This document shows positions 8,383-17,352 of a DNA stretch of 64,000 bases, in pieces (the first letter of the stretch is position 1; each line of letters starts with the position of its first letter). This DNA comes from Halalkalibacter suaedae. GTDB taxonomy: Bacteria; Bacillota; Bacilli; Bacillales; Bacillaceae_D. The DNA lies in assembly GCF_017939705.1 (NCBI RefSeq), contig NZ_JAGKSQ010000002.1, positions 434,001 to 498,000 of the forward strand, written 5' to 3'. The notes under the pieces are model-generated. The model searched no databases. It was not told the origin of the DNA and was given only the letters and a program-made list of their open reading frames with translations. The position numbers and the translations under genes were made by a program.

Positions 8383-8606
8383 CCCCTCTCATTTTAATGT
8401 TTCGACTATCGAAATGTTTAATATAATTATATAGTAACGAGAGATAAATTAAAATAACTTAAATGAAATTTCTTAATTTTTTGTTTAATCTATCGGTAAT
8501 TTATTTAAGTGATTTATTACTCAAAAAAAATCGTGATATTTTCTTACAAATTAATATTCAGCCTGAGTTATTGTTGATATGATGCATAGACTAAAGGAGG
8601 GATCTT

Positions 8607-8765
8607 ATGTATCTGAGTTTGTTTTTACTCGTAATTGGTTTGGTAGTAGGCTATTTGAATTTCAATTTTATCGGTGCTTTTTTAGGAGTGCTCACTGCTG
8701 TTTTAATCGGAATCGTTATACAGAATGTCAAATTCAGTACAGATATTACACAAACTCCCTCATGA
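8607..8765 (+). CDS. 52-residue hydrophobic membrane protein
   Basis: ATG 8607 follows a strong AAAGGAGG. The 52-codon product has two hydrophobic segments split by a short turn (GYLNFNFIG), then a short polar tail (QNVKFSTDITQTPS). No family recognised. It is transcribed divergently from pepF. Confidence 0.6.
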   Translation: MYLSLFLLVIGLVVGYLNFNFIGAFLGVLTAVLIGIVIQNVKFSTDITQTPS

Positions 8766-8864
8766 GAATTCGTTTAATATTAATAAGGACAGAGTTTTCT
8801 CTAAAGTGATGTAAGAGTATTTTTTGAATACCTTTTCCTATATCACAATGTTGCCATGATGCGA

Positions 8865-8999
8865 TGCTTCGACCTCGCTACCGGGATGGGGGGCACGCTT
8901 TCCGCAGGAGGGCATGGAACTAACCGGCTCTGCCGGTGGATTTCCATTTGCCCTTATGTCCTGCAGGAGTCGGCCCTCCCATCCCGTCCGCTTTGTTAG
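8865..8999 (+). repeat. Type-1 GC-rich intergenic hairpin repeat, copy B
   Basis: One long imperfect hairpin. The outer arms CGGGATGGG and CCCATCCCG pair, the middle arms GGGCATGGAA and TTCCATTTGCCC pair, and the tip is ACCGGC-TCT-GCCGGT. It fills the gap between the 52-residue protein gene and the convergent DinB-like gene. Apart from this element and the terminator at 9151-9191, I see nothing in 8766-9248. Confidence 0.9.
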
Positions 9000-9150
9000 A
9001 GAATAAATGGGAATTAACTCTCATAAATAAACTGGGTGAAAGACAATGTAAAAGAAGTTGGATATTCCGGAATCTCAATTCAGTTTTTTTGACAAAAAAC
9101 GAACTCCAAGAATCTTGGTGAAATGGTTTAATTCAAAATATAATTAAATG

Positions 9151-9191
9151 AAAAAAACGTCTTTGAGAGCGGATTCTCAAGCCGTTTTTTA
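9151..9191 (-). terminator. Intrinsic terminator of the DinB-like gene
   Basis: AAAAAACG and CGTTTTTT flank an inner CTTGAGA-like stem. The T run follows on the minus strand. Confidence 0.75.
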
Positions 9192-9248
9192 GGGTCTAAG
9201 GTGATTCAAATGGATTCGTTTGAACCACCTATTTTGATAATGTATCTT

Positions 9249-9794
9249 CTATTTATTAGCTCTATCCGGAAACCTATCAGAATTAATATATCGATCATTA
9301 AGAATGTTACGGTGATGGCGTTCATGTCCTGCGATAATGGCAATGAGTGCTCGAACAGTAATTGGTGAATCATTTGCGATCCCACTACGGATCCACTCTT
9401 CACTTGTTAAATTTTTTGCGGATTGAATGGTTGCTTGCCTGATAATCGTTAGAAGTTCGATAAGATCGCTAAGAGAACGTTGATCAAATGAAGCATTTTG
9501 AACATATTCATTTTCATTGAAACCCGGAATATTTCTAACTTCACCACGAGCAATGCATAAAAAGCGGTATGCCATGATTTGCTCCGTATCTATGATATGA
9601 CCAATAACCTCCTTAATACTCCACTTATCTGGACCGTACCGAAAAAGAGCTTGCTTGTCTGAAAGGCTTTGCAACATAGTAATCGTTTCTTCTATTTGCT
9701 GGACAAGCATCTCAATCAAATCACCATCTGGAAGCAGCTTTATGTAGGTTCCGTAAAATGGAGGGTATTCGTTTGCCTTTAGTTTATTTTCCAT
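9249..9794 (-). CDS. DinB/YfiT-type four-helix metal-binding protein
   Basis: 181 residues of the DinB superfamily. The expected metal-ligand histidines are visible in KEVIGHIIDTE and in the C-terminal GHERHHRNIL. Members are four-helix bundles, often thiol-dependent transferases or putative hydrolases; the substrate here is unknown. AAAGGAGAG precedes ATG 9794. It is a single gene with its own terminator. Confidence 0.88.
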   Translation of the reverse strand: MENKLKANEYPPFYGTYIKLLPDGDLIEMLVQQIEETITMLQSLSDKQALFRYGPDKWSIKEVIGHIIDTEQIMAYRFLCIARGEVRNIPGFNENEYVQNASFDQRSLSDLIELLTIIRQATIQSAKNLTSEEWIRSGIANDSPITVRALIAIIAGHERHHRNILNDRYINSDRFPDRANK

Positions 9795-9880
9795 ATTAGA
9801 TTTCTCTCCTTTATAGGGATTTTTTTACTTATTCCACAATCACAAGAACAATTCCTTTAAAAGCGTCTCTAAATAAAAAA

Positions 9881-9912
9881 GAGCACAAATTACATTTCTG
9901 TAATTTGGCTCT
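9881..9912 (-). terminator. Intrinsic terminator of the partner-switching/MCP operon
   Basis: GAGC-CAAATTACA pairs with TGTAATTTG-GCTC. On the minus strand it runs into TTTTTTATTT. Confidence 0.85.
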
Positions 9913-9947
9913 AAATATGCTTAAAAATCAAGGTTAATTTAACTTAC

Positions 9948-11639
9948 TTAAATCTTAAATGAAGATAAATCCTCTTGTAATTTCTGAGCTAGCTTTGCTA
10001 GATCCCTTGAACTTGCTGCAATTTCTTCAATCGTCGAACTCTGTTCTTCGGTAGATGCCGCTGCTTCCTCTGTTGAAGCAGCAGAAGCCTCAATTATTTC
10101 ATTAATGCTTTTAATTGAACCTAGAACACCTACTGTAGACGATTCAATTAGGCCGAATATATCTTTTATATCATAAATTCCATTCTGCGTTTCTTTGACA
10201 TTTTCTACAATCTTTTGAATTGAAGCCCCACCTTTTTCGATTAGAGAAACTTGCTCCTTAACAGCCTCTAAGTTGGACTCCATTGTATTTACAGTCACTT
10301 CTGTTTCTGATTGAATATCTTCTATTAGTGACGTAATTTGGTTGGCCGCACTTGTTGATTGTTCTGCAAGCTTTCGGACTTCTGTTGCAACGACTGAGAA
10401 TCCTTTTCCATGCTCTCCTGCACGAGCTGCTTCTATAGCGGCATTCAAAGCTAACAGATTCGTTTGATTAGAGATATCTGTAATAACAGTTATAATTCCA
10501 CCAATTTCAACAGATCGACTACCTAGCTTTTGAATAGACTCAGTAGCAAACTCAACAGTGTGTGTAACTTTTCCTAAATGTTTAATCGCATCACTAATCG
10601 CTGCATTTCCACTTTCAGCTTCTTCTGTTGAACTAGTTGCTTTATTAAGTGATGTAGCAACAAGTTCATTCCCACGCTCAATTTGCGAAAACGCTACTTC
10701 CATAGCACTTAAAATCGAAGCAGCCTCTTCTGACTGGTCATTCGTTCCTTCGGCAATTTCAGAGGTCGTTCGCGCGATTTGTGCACTCATTTCACCTGTT
10801 ACATCAGCACTTGCAGCAAGCTCCTCAGAAGTTGCAGCTGTTTGATTAGCTGTGTCTTTAATTCCTGCAATTAGTCGTTTTAAATTGTCACTCATTAAGT
10901 TGACTGATTCAGCTAAAGTACCAATCTCATCTTTAGATTTCAATTCAAGACGATCAACAGTCAAATTCCCTTGTGAAATTTCTTTAGCCACATTTGTTAC
11001 TTTGAGTAATGGTTTTATTTGTCTACCTACAGTATAAAAAATGATTGCTGCAATAACTAAAACTAAAACCACTCCAAATGTAATAAGTTGCGTCCGGAAT
11101 TCTGAAATCATTTCGTTATAGACATCAGCTGAATGACCTACAAAAAACATACCAATAATTTCACCAGATGCGTTTTTTATTGGTTCGTAAATCGTAATTA
11201 ATTCCCGCCCAACAACGATCGCCTCTCCTAAATAAGTATTACCGCCTTGTAAAGTATGTTCTGCCACTTCATCAGATACTTGTGTTCCTACAGCTCTTTC
11301 GCCATTTTCCCCTGTAACATTGGTAGAGATTCGTGTATCACCAAGAAAAATGGTAACAGCATTGTCCGTTAAAGAGCCAATTCGATCAACAGTATCAAAA
11401 TTATTATTCAGACTGACGGTTCCTTTATAGAGCTCACCATTTTGAACAGACCATTCACCAGGGTATGCCTCATCCATTAACGACATAGATAAAGACAGTG
11501 CTCCCTGTAAACTTTCATTTGCAACAAGTAATACATCTTTTTTTGCTGTATTAACAGAATGATAAATTAAAACAGTAGATCCAATAATAAATAATCCAAT
11601 AAATACAAATGTTAACTTTTCTTTAATTCCTAATCTCAT
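9948..11639 (-). CDS. Methyl-accepting chemotaxis protein with extracytoplasmic Cache domain
   Basis: 563 residues. A membrane span (~11-29) is followed by a ~150-residue extracellular Cache-type sensor region ([20 protein letters not shown] is the typical end), a second span (~186-204), a HAMP domain (~205-258) and a long coiled-coil signalling domain. The conserved hairpin tip lies near residues 390-425 ([20 protein letters not shown]). It should relay ligand binding to CheA/CheW. It is the last gene of a four-gene operon, 5 bases after the STAS gene. Its operon partners are anti-sigma-type switch proteins rather than che genes, which is unusual. Ligand unknown. Confidence 0.93.
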   Translation of the reverse strand: MRLGIKEKLTFVFIGLFIIGSTVLIYHSVNTAKKDVLLVANESLQGALSLSMSLMDEAYPGEWSVQNGELYKGTVSLNNNFDTVDRIGSLTDNAVTIFLGDTRISTNVTGENGERAVGTQVSDEVAEHTLQGGNTYLGEAIVVGRELITIYEPIKNASGEIIGMFFVGHSADVYNEMISEFRTQLITFGVVLVLVIAAIIFYTVGRQIKPLLKVTNVAKEISQGNLTVDRLELKSKDEIGTLAESVNLMSDNLKRLIAGIKDTANQTAATSEELAASADVTGEMSAQIARTTSEIAEGTNDQSEEAASILSAMEVAFSQIERGNELVATSLNKATSSTEEAESGNAAISDAIKHLGKVTHTVEFATESIQKLGSRSVEIGGIITVITDISNQTNLLALNAAIEAARAGEHGKGFSVVATEVRKLAEQSTSAANQITSLIEDIQSETEVTVNTMESNLEAVKEQVSLIEKGGASIQKIVENVKETQNGIYDIKDIFGLIESSTVGVLGSIKSINEIIEASAASTEEAAASTEEQSSTIEEIAASSRDLAKLAQKLQEDLSSFKI

Positions 11640-11644
11640 AAGAA

Positions 11645-11998
11645 CTAGACCCCTTTTTCCTTAATATCTTTGATGACATTCTCTTCTGTTGTCTGTAATG
11701 AAAATAGTTGATCCAGTTTGGCAATTTCAAACAGTTCTTTTATGAAATCATCATTAATTATTAAATAAATATTAGGACGATCTTGCTCAACATGCTTTAG
11801 AAATGTGACTAGAAGCCCCATTCCAGTACTATCTATAGCCTGTACCTTGGTCAGATCAAAAACGAACGCTCTTGCATTCTGATCTAAATTTTCAAGTAAT
11901 GCTGTTTTAAAATAATCCGTTTGTCCAAATTGTACTTTGCCTTTTAATTTAAAGAATTGAATCTGATCCTTAGTTGTCTGTTCAAATTTGTCTTTCAT
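11645..11998 (-). CDS. STAS-domain anti-sigma factor antagonist (RsbV/SpoIIAA-like)
   Basis: 117 residues. The phospho-acceptor motif AIDSTGMG puts the regulatory serine at residue 57. In this family the unphosphorylated form binds the switch kinase and frees its partner. The GAF-PP2C protein two genes upstream is the obvious phosphatase and the HATPase protein just upstream the obvious kinase. AAAGGAG precedes ATG 11998. Spacers on both sides are only 4-5 bases, so expression is coupled. Confidence 0.92.
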   Translation of the reverse strand: MKDKFEQTTKDQIQFFKLKGKVQFGQTDYFKTALLENLDQNARAFVFDLTKVQAIDSTGMGLLVTFLKHVEQDRPNIYLIINDDFIKELFEIAKLDQLFSLQTTEENVIKDIKEKGV

Positions 11999-12002
11999 CT
12001 AT

Positions 12003-12431
12003 CTATCTCCTTTTCTCTATACTTACTGTGAATAAATCATGATCTTCCTGATAAAAAGATAGTTGATCGACTAGTTCCTTAACCATAAGAAGACCTCGTC
12101 CCCTCTCTTGGTGAAGAGCATCTTCTAACGTTTTCTTAGTAAAAGAACGATACTGTTGTTCGGATATTCCTGTACCCCGATCAGTAATAGAAGCACTGAT
12201 AAAGTCATTGTTAATCTCAACCTTGATATCGATATGATAATTCAACGCGGCATCTTCATACTTTTTAACTGTTGCCTCGTAAGCATTAACAATCAATTCT
12301 TGAATAACAAAGTTAAGCTTACGATCTGAAGTATCAGTAAATTTAAGAAGTGAATGCTCGATGACATCACCAATATGTTCTAACGCATATTCTTCACACG
12401 GTAATTGGAAATTCATCACTAACATCGACAT
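12003..12431 (-). CDS. RsbW/SpoIIAB-like serine kinase (anti-sigma type HATPase)
   Basis: 142 residues of the GHKL ATPase fold. The N box is VIQELIVNAYEAT (~residues 43-55), the G1 region DRGTGIS and the G2 region GRGLLMVKEL. Family members bind a sigma factor or other target and phosphorylate the STAS antagonist. The start overlaps the end of the phosphatase gene by 38 bases, with a GGGGGG site, which points to translational coupling. No sigma factor gene lies nearby, so the target is unknown. Confidence 0.88.
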   Translation of the reverse strand: MSMLVMNFQLPCEEYALEHIGDVIEHSLLKFTDTSDRKLNFVIQELIVNAYEATVKKYEDAALNYHIDIKVEINNDFISASITDRGTGISEQQYRSFTKKTLEDALHQERGRGLLMVKELVDQLSFYQEDHDLFTVSIEKRR

Positions 12432-13644
12432 TCATCCCCCCTTTTTTTCTTTGTAGTTGGATAGACATGATGCAAATATCATCCTCAAGTTCTTCCTCAG
12501 CCATAATTAGTTGTTGGATATATGGAACTAGAGGAAATTTTGTTTCCTGAGCATGGTCAATTAAACGGTTAAGCCATGTAAGATTACTCTCTCTTTGTTT
12601 GTTAAAATGATCAGTTAGCCCGTCAGTGTAAAGAAAAAGGGATTCATCTTCATGATATTGAATTTTCCCGACGATGTTTGGTAGGATGTTCATAATTCCA
12701 AGTGGAACAGTTCCATCACTTAAATACGTTTTCTTATTAGCAGCAGTCCTAAACAATACTGCTGGCGGATGCCCTGCATTCAAGTAATGAATTTCGCCTA
12801 AGTTGGTATCGATATATACATAGATCCCGGTTAAGTATGTAGTAACTTCTTCATGCTTAAATAGATCTATAATCAGTTGGTTTAAGTGATTCATTACATT
12901 AAAGGGTTCACGTATAGTCATAATTAAATCCTTTAGCTGCGAATAGACGGCCATGCCAATTAGAGCAGATGATACACCATGCCCCATCACATCTAAGATA
13001 ATTCCACCGTATACACCTTCCTCTATTAAATACCAAGCATATAAATCACCAGAAAGTAATGTAGAAGGTTTATAAAGATAATCAATTAATACCAAATCAT
13101 CTGAAAAATCTTGACTTAATGTAGTTGCTTGTATTTTATTCGCTAATAATAATTCCTTCTGTGTACGAATCTCATAATTTTTTAATTTAAGAAACATGTC
13201 TTCTAATTCAATTGAATTTGAAATAATACTCGAATATGTTTCAAGTATCGGGACATGGTCTTCATTTAAAACATTAGGCTTCGGATCAAGAGCACATAAA
13301 GTCCCAAACACACGTCCGTCATCATGAAGAATAGGTACTCCCAGATAGGATCTTATTGAAAAAATAGAGGTTACTGCTAAATTATTCACCAGATCAGATT
13401 CTAACGCATCTTGTATTAGTAATGGGGATCGGCTAGATGAGACATAATTGCAGTATGATTCCTGTAATGGTTTATCAATTGGCAGTTCAATTGAACAGCC
13501 ACCTTCCTTATTAATAATCTCTAAAATCTTAAAGCGATCATTTTCAGTTGTTGCAACAAAAAAAGATTTTGCTGGAATTGAATCCTCCATTAACTTCAGC
13601 ACATTTTGTGCAGTTTGCTCAAATTTCGATTGTACCTGTTTCAC
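12394..13644 (-). CDS. GAF-PP2C (SpoIIE/RsbU-type) serine phosphatase
   Basis: 416 residues. A GAF sensor domain (~8-160; SYLGVPILHDDGRVFGTLCALD) is joined by a short coiled linker to a SpoIIE-type PP2C domain (~185-400). Metal-site motifs are LSGDLYAW, LDVMGHGVSSAL, FLYTDGLTDHF and EDDICIMSI. It should dephosphorylate the STAS protein encoded downstream when the GAF domain senses its signal. The start is GTG 13644, with AGGAGG 6-7 bases upstream. It is the first gene of the operon, with a TGTGA-N6-TCACA palindrome 41-56 bases upstream of its start codon. Confidence 0.92.
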   Translation of the reverse strand: MKQVQSKFEQTAQNVLKLMEDSIPAKSFFVATTENDRFKILEIINKEGGCSIELPIDKPLQESYCNYVSSSRSPLLIQDALESDLVNNLAVTSIFSIRSYLGVPILHDDGRVFGTLCALDPKPNVLNEDHVPILETYSSIISNSIELEDMFLKLKNYEIRTQKELLLANKIQATTLSQDFSDDLVLIDYLYKPSTLLSGDLYAWYLIEEGVYGGIILDVMGHGVSSALIGMAVYSQLKDLIMTIREPFNVMNHLNQLIIDLFKHEEVTTYLTGIYVYIDTNLGEIHYLNAGHPPAVLFRTAANKKTYLSDGTVPLGIMNILPNIVGKIQYHEDESLFLYTDGLTDHFNKQRESNLTWLNRLIDHAQETKFPLVPYIQQLIMAEEELEDDICIMSIQLQRKKGGMNVDVSDEFPITV

Positions 13645-13680
13645 TTGATGCCTCCTAAGAACAAAATCGAAATGGCCTTT

Positions 13681-13704
13681 GAAGTGTGATCTACGTCACA
13701 CTTC
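13681..13704. promoter_or_regulatory. CRP/FNR-type palindrome upstream of the partner-switching operon
   Basis: A perfect inverted repeat, GAAGTGTGA and TCACACTTC around a 6-base centre. The core TGTGA-N6-TCACA equals the general CRP/FNR-family operator. It lies 37-60 bases upstream of GTG 13644, and a possible TTGTCT -35 box lies further upstream. It is not followed by a T run, so it is unlikely to be a terminator. Confidence 0.5.
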
Positions 13705-13771
13705 TATTGATTTTAATACATTTTTAGACAAAGTTCTACATTTTATTTCATAGTTCGATAAAAATTCGCAT

Positions 13772-13804
13772 CAAAAAAGTCCTCTAAGTAGTCTTAGAGG
13801 ACTT
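13772..13804 (-). terminator. Intrinsic terminator of the HExxH peptidase gene
   Basis: AAGTCCTCTAAG pairs with CTTAGAGGACTT; TTTTTTGA follows on the minus strand. Confidence 0.85.
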
Positions 13805-13809
13805 CAAGT

Positions 13810-15384
13810 CTATTTTGCAAATTGATTAACAAAGTAAGTTGGATTTAATTTTTCACCAGTGACCTTCTCAATTTTTGTAATCCAATCAACACTACTACCT
13901 AAATAAAAGTATTCCTTCTCTAAAAAAGAACCTACCTCAGGAGTATACGTATCCATTGAAACATTTCTTTTAATGTAAATGTCTAATTGAGACGCTGTTA
14001 ATTCGCCTAGTAAATAATTTTGATAATACACTGGAGCAATACAAAAATGAATTTTTGCTGCCCAATGAGGATAATCCGTATCATTTGGCGGATTTATAAA
14101 TTGAACATCATTTACAATTTTCCACCACAAGGCATTCAAGTCTTGATCAGGATTTTCATAGAGTTCACGCTCGAAAAAGACAAACGTCATGATCCAACGG
14201 GCTGAAATCAACATTTGACGTTGAAGTAACCGTTCCAATTTCGGTGTTAATCGTTCGATCGTTTCTGCATCGATTTCAACAAATTTCTGTAACCATTCAG
14301 GACTTTTTCCCATTCGCCCATAATACATAGCGATCGCTTCAGTACTTAGGATATGCGAGTATTTACGTAAACTAAATGGGAGCTTCGGATTTACAAGATC
14401 ATCATAGATTGCATGACCAAACTCATGTAGCATTGTATCCATCCAGTAGCTTGATTCATCAATATTACAGAGAACTCGAATATCACCAGAATGGTCAATA
14501 TTACTCATGAATGCATGTTGATTTTTCTTATCTCGTGGATATAAATCGCTATTTTTAATTAAATGTGTAATGTCTAACCCCATTGCTGAGAAGGTATCAA
14601 TCGTAATTTGTTCAATATCCTTGCCTTTGTAGTATGGATCGATGTCCAAACCTTTGACATTAGGGGCTTCTTGAAAAAACGGATCTGAATAATGCCAAGG
14701 GCGTAGATCGTTGACTGTGATATTGAATCTTTCTGATAACTCTTCATCCAATTCTTGCTTAACCTTTCGAAACGGTTCATCAGTTGTTTCCTTAAGCTTC
14801 TTAAATGTTGAAAAGACAAAGTCACGGTCAAGCTCTTGAAGTTCAAAGGCCATTTGGTGATGGTTCGCATAACCTAGACTGCGAGCTGCTTCATTACGTT
14901 TTTTAATCAGAGTGATCAGCTTTTCCTCAACTTCTGCACCAATTTGCTTACTCGCATGCCATGCTTCTTCTCTTTCAGTTAAGTCTGTGCTATTACCAAG
15001 GATCTTTCTTATTTCATTTTCTGATACTGGTTCCCCCTTAATCTCTGCACGAAATGTGTTAAAGGTTGAATTCAATTCAGTCGATAGACTTACAAGTTCT
15101 GTCAATGTTTCTTCAGGCAATTGGTTCCCGACGATATCAGAATAAAGTAAGTTGAGTTCACGCTTTTGTACCGGGTCTGTTACACCAGCATCAAGATACT
15201 CTTTTACTTGTTGAAATAAGTCAGAGCTACTAAAGTATTTGCTATAAGCCACTCCAGCTTCTCCTGTTTTTTTGCTCCACTCCTCTTCTCCTGTTGTAGC
15301 TGCTTTCCAGGATGCAAGTGAATAGGCTGTTGCTAGCTCTTTCATTTTTTCATTTTGTTGCTTGAGGAACAATTCTAGTGACAT
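13810..15384 (-). CDS. M2/M3-like zinc metallopeptidase (gluzincin clan)
   Basis: 524 residues of mostly helical sequence with the zinc motif HEFGH in DTMLHEFGHAIYDDL and a downstream glutamate in STEAIAMYYGRM. The overall layout (long helical N-terminus, late active site, C-terminal PHWAAKIHF region) resembles bacterial peptidyl-dipeptidase-like M2/M3 proteins rather than PepF. It is about 80 residues shorter than PepF at 6565-8382. No signal peptide, so probably cytoplasmic peptide turnover. I chose ATG 15384 because GGAG lies 9 bases upstream; ATG 15399 overlaps that site. Confidence 0.8.
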   Translation of the reverse strand: MSLELFLKQQNEKMKELATAYSLASWKAATTGEEEWSKKTGEAGVAYSKYFSSSDLFQQVKEYLDAGVTDPVQKRELNLLYSDIVGNQLPEETLTELVSLSTELNSTFNTFRAEIKGEPVSENEIRKILGNSTDLTEREEAWHASKQIGAEVEEKLITLIKKRNEAARSLGYANHHQMAFELQELDRDFVFSTFKKLKETTDEPFRKVKQELDEELSERFNITVNDLRPWHYSDPFFQEAPNVKGLDIDPYYKGKDIEQITIDTFSAMGLDITHLIKNSDLYPRDKKNQHAFMSNIDHSGDIRVLCNIDESSYWMDTMLHEFGHAIYDDLVNPKLPFSLRKYSHILSTEAIAMYYGRMGKSPEWLQKFVEIDAETIERLTPKLERLLQRQMLISARWIMTFVFFERELYENPDQDLNALWWKIVNDVQFINPPNDTDYPHWAAKIHFCIAPVYYQNYLLGELTASQLDIYIKRNVSMDTYTPEVGSFLEKEYFYLGSSVDWITKIEKVTGEKLNPTYFVNQFAK

Positions 15385-15477
15385 TATGTATTTCTCCATT
15401 CGAGTTATTTTAGTATAGTGAGATTATTTCATAGGTTCTACCCTTTTGACAATTATTAATGGAGAAGAATGAAAGAA

Positions 15478-15936
15478 TCAATTCCAATACTTCTTCATAA
15501 TATCTTGACTCCATTTTGGTTGGGTAACTTTTCCTTTTGGTAAAAATTCATTCATAACAGGCTTAATATCTATTATGGGTGTCTTGTTAATACAATCTAG
15601 CCCTTGGACAAAGAGCTGGCTACCCTCTATTTTTACTAGCTTAACAATCGTACTCCCTAATTTATTTGGACGGTTTTTGGCTCGTTGGGCAAATATACCT
15701 ACAAGCGGATATGAGATATTATTTCTTGGATGACGTGCACCTAAAATGATCTTATCCTTCTGTACAAGATGGAAATAATAGATAATCTCTAAATGAGAAA
15801 ATGCTTCTATTTCTTGAAGGGAATCTGCATTTAATGGTGGTGTAAGTCTAATCGTTGTAATGATACTCCCCCAGTAATCATCCGTAACTTCAACTCTTTC
15901 ATTATAGGCATAGCCAATTGGTGAAATATTAATCAA
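15478..15936 (-). CDS. TrmO/TsaA-like tRNA methyltransferase
   Basis: 152 residues of the TrmO (YaeB, UPF0066) beta-barrel family, which N6-methylates t6A37 in some tRNAs using SAM. The core pattern is GARHPRNN followed by GIFAQRAKNRPNKLG, matching the family RxPR...FATRSxxRPNxxG pattern with substitutions. It may therefore be a divergent paralogue rather than the housekeeping enzyme. The start is TTG 15936, about 10 bases after GGAGG. It lies 30 bases after the VOC gene and is probably co-transcribed. Confidence 0.75.
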   Translation of the reverse strand: MINISPIGYAYNERVEVTDDYWGSIITTIRLTPPLNADSLQEIEAFSHLEIIYYFHLVQKDKIILGARHPRNNISYPLVGIFAQRAKNRPNKLGSTIVKLVKIEGSQLFVQGLDCINKTPIIDIKPVMNEFLPKGKVTQPKWSQDIMKKYWN

Positions 15937-15966
15937 ATTATGACTACCTCCTTCCCCTCTATTTTT

Positions 15967-16338
15967 TCATTTTCTCCATTCGATAAACTCGATCCGATTT
16001 CCAAAAGGATCGTCTACAAAGATTCTATTTGCATTTTCAATTTGCTCATCTTCAATATAGTTAATATGATGTGCAGTGAGATGTGTCTTGAGCTCATTTA
16101 TATAAGCAACTTCAATTGCGGGATGTGCCTTTTTAGAAGGTATAAAAGGTTCTTCAATTCCTATATGCAATTGAATAGCTCCTTTAGCAAACCAAACGCC
16201 ACCACGGTTTCTTACTCCCTCAGGCTTAATTACTTCATTAAACTCTAATACTTCAACAAAGAACTGTCTTGCTGTATCCTCTGAAGCCTTAGGAGCAGCC
16301 AGCTGAACATGATCTATTGCCTTTAATTCAAAGCCCAT
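15967..16338 (-). CDS. VOC (glyoxalase/bleomycin-resistance fold) family protein
   Basis: 123 residues forming one vicinal-oxygen-chelate domain. It starts IDHVQLAAPKASE and ends with the typical FVDDPFGNRIEFIE strand. Candidate metal ligands are H near residue 10, H in QLHIGIEEP and E in RIEFIE. Substrate unknown. GGAGGAATTGAA precedes ATG 16338. It is divergent from the LysR regulator at 16455, so that regulator may control it. Confidence 0.85.
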   Translation of the reverse strand: MGFELKAIDHVQLAAPKASEDTARQFFVEVLEFNEVIKPEGVRNRGGVWFAKGAIQLHIGIEEPFIPSKKAHPAIEVAYINELKTHLTAHHINYIEDEQIENANRIFVDDPFGNRIEFIEWRK

Positions 16339-16404
16339 TTCAATTCCTCCTTCTTTACATTTCCTTTGAATTAAGTATAGTTAAAAATATACAATAAGAA
16401 TAAT

Positions 16405-16421
16405 ATTGATTATTTATCAAT
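16405..16421. promoter_or_regulatory. Candidate LysR-type operator in the divergent VOC/LysR spacer
   Basis: ATTGAT (16405-16410) and ATCAAT (16416-16421) form an inverted repeat that fits the T-N11-A rule for LysR-type sites. The spacer is AT-rich, so chance is possible. Confidence 0.35.
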
Positions 16422-16454
16422 AATGATAACAAATACTTATCATTTGAGGTGTTT

Positions 16455-17312
16455 ATGAAAACTGACGACTATAAATTACTAGTAATGATTAAAAAGCAGA
16501 GGACGATTCGTGCAGCTGCGAAGGAGTTATTAATCTCCCAGCCAGCGATAAGCCAGAGGTTGAAACAGATAGAAGAGCAATGGGGTGAAAAGATCTTTCT
16601 GAGAACACATAAACAACTGATTGTTACCCCTGTAGGAGAAAAGATTATTGCATTGGCAGAAAGAATCATTTCAGAGGAAAATCAGCTTTTAGATGATATC
16701 TCAAGAATGTCTGATCAAGTTAGGGGAAGGCTTTCACTCGGTGTTTCATCTGTTGTCGGCCAATACTTGCTTCCAACAGTACTTCAAGAGTATACACAGA
16801 CGTTTCCAGAAGTAGAGATCGAATTATTTACAGGTTTAAGTCAAGACATTCGGCAGTCGATGGCGAATTTTCATTTAATGATTATACGGGGTGAGAAATT
16901 AAATCAACTGAACTGTATTGAACTGTTTTCTGAACCTTTATATCTTATTGAAAGGAAAGATATCAATCCAGAGCACAAAAATAAATTATTAATTGAATTT
17001 CAAAGCGACCATAGCTTTCATTCCTTGGTTGAACAATGGCTTGTTGAACAAGCAGAGATTAAGATTTCACGCAAAATTAAGGTGGATCAAATTGAAACGT
17101 GTAAACAGCTAATGTCGCATGGTATTGGTATGGCGGTGTTGCCTGAGATGGCAATGACTAATTTGAATCTTAATGAGTATGTAATAAAGCCTTTAGTAGC
17201 GAATGAAAAAATGATTAAAAGAACAACATGGCTTTGTTATACAGATATCGTAAGAGAACTTCCACAGGTAGAGGCATTTTTTCAGTTATTAAAGAAAAGC
17301 CACTTTTCCTAA
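16455..17312 (+). CDS. LysR-family transcriptional regulator
   Basis: About 285 residues. The N-terminal winged helix (~5-62) shows TIRAAAKELLISQPAISQRL and a following FLRTHKQLIVTPVGE wing. A periplasmic-binding-like effector domain covers ~88-285. The start is ATG 16455, with GAGG 5 bases upstream. It is divergent from the VOC-TrmO pair, the usual arrangement for a LysR regulator and its targets, so those two genes are its likeliest regulon. Effector unknown. Confidence 0.92.
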   Translation: MKTDDYKLLVMIKKQRTIRAAAKELLISQPAISQRLKQIEEQWGEKIFLRTHKQLIVTPVGEKIIALAERIISEENQLLDDISRMSDQVRGRLSLGVSSVVGQYLLPTVLQEYTQTFPEVEIELFTGLSQDIRQSMANFHLMIIRGEKLNQLNCIELFSEPLYLIERKDINPEHKNKLLIEFQSDHSFHSLVEQWLVEQAEIKISRKIKVDQIETCKQLMSHGIGMAVLPEMAMTNLNLNEYVIKPLVANEKMIKRTTWLCYTDIVRELPQVEAFFQLLKKSHFS

Positions 17313-17330
17313 TACTACAAAAAGTGGCTT
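17297..17330. terminator. Hairpin between convergent LysR and methyltransferase genes
   Basis: AAGCCACTTTT pairs with AAAAGTGGCTT. No clear T run follows on the plus strand, so efficiency is uncertain. Confidence 0.5.
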
Positions 17331-17352
17331 GATGCATGATAGGTGAAATCTC

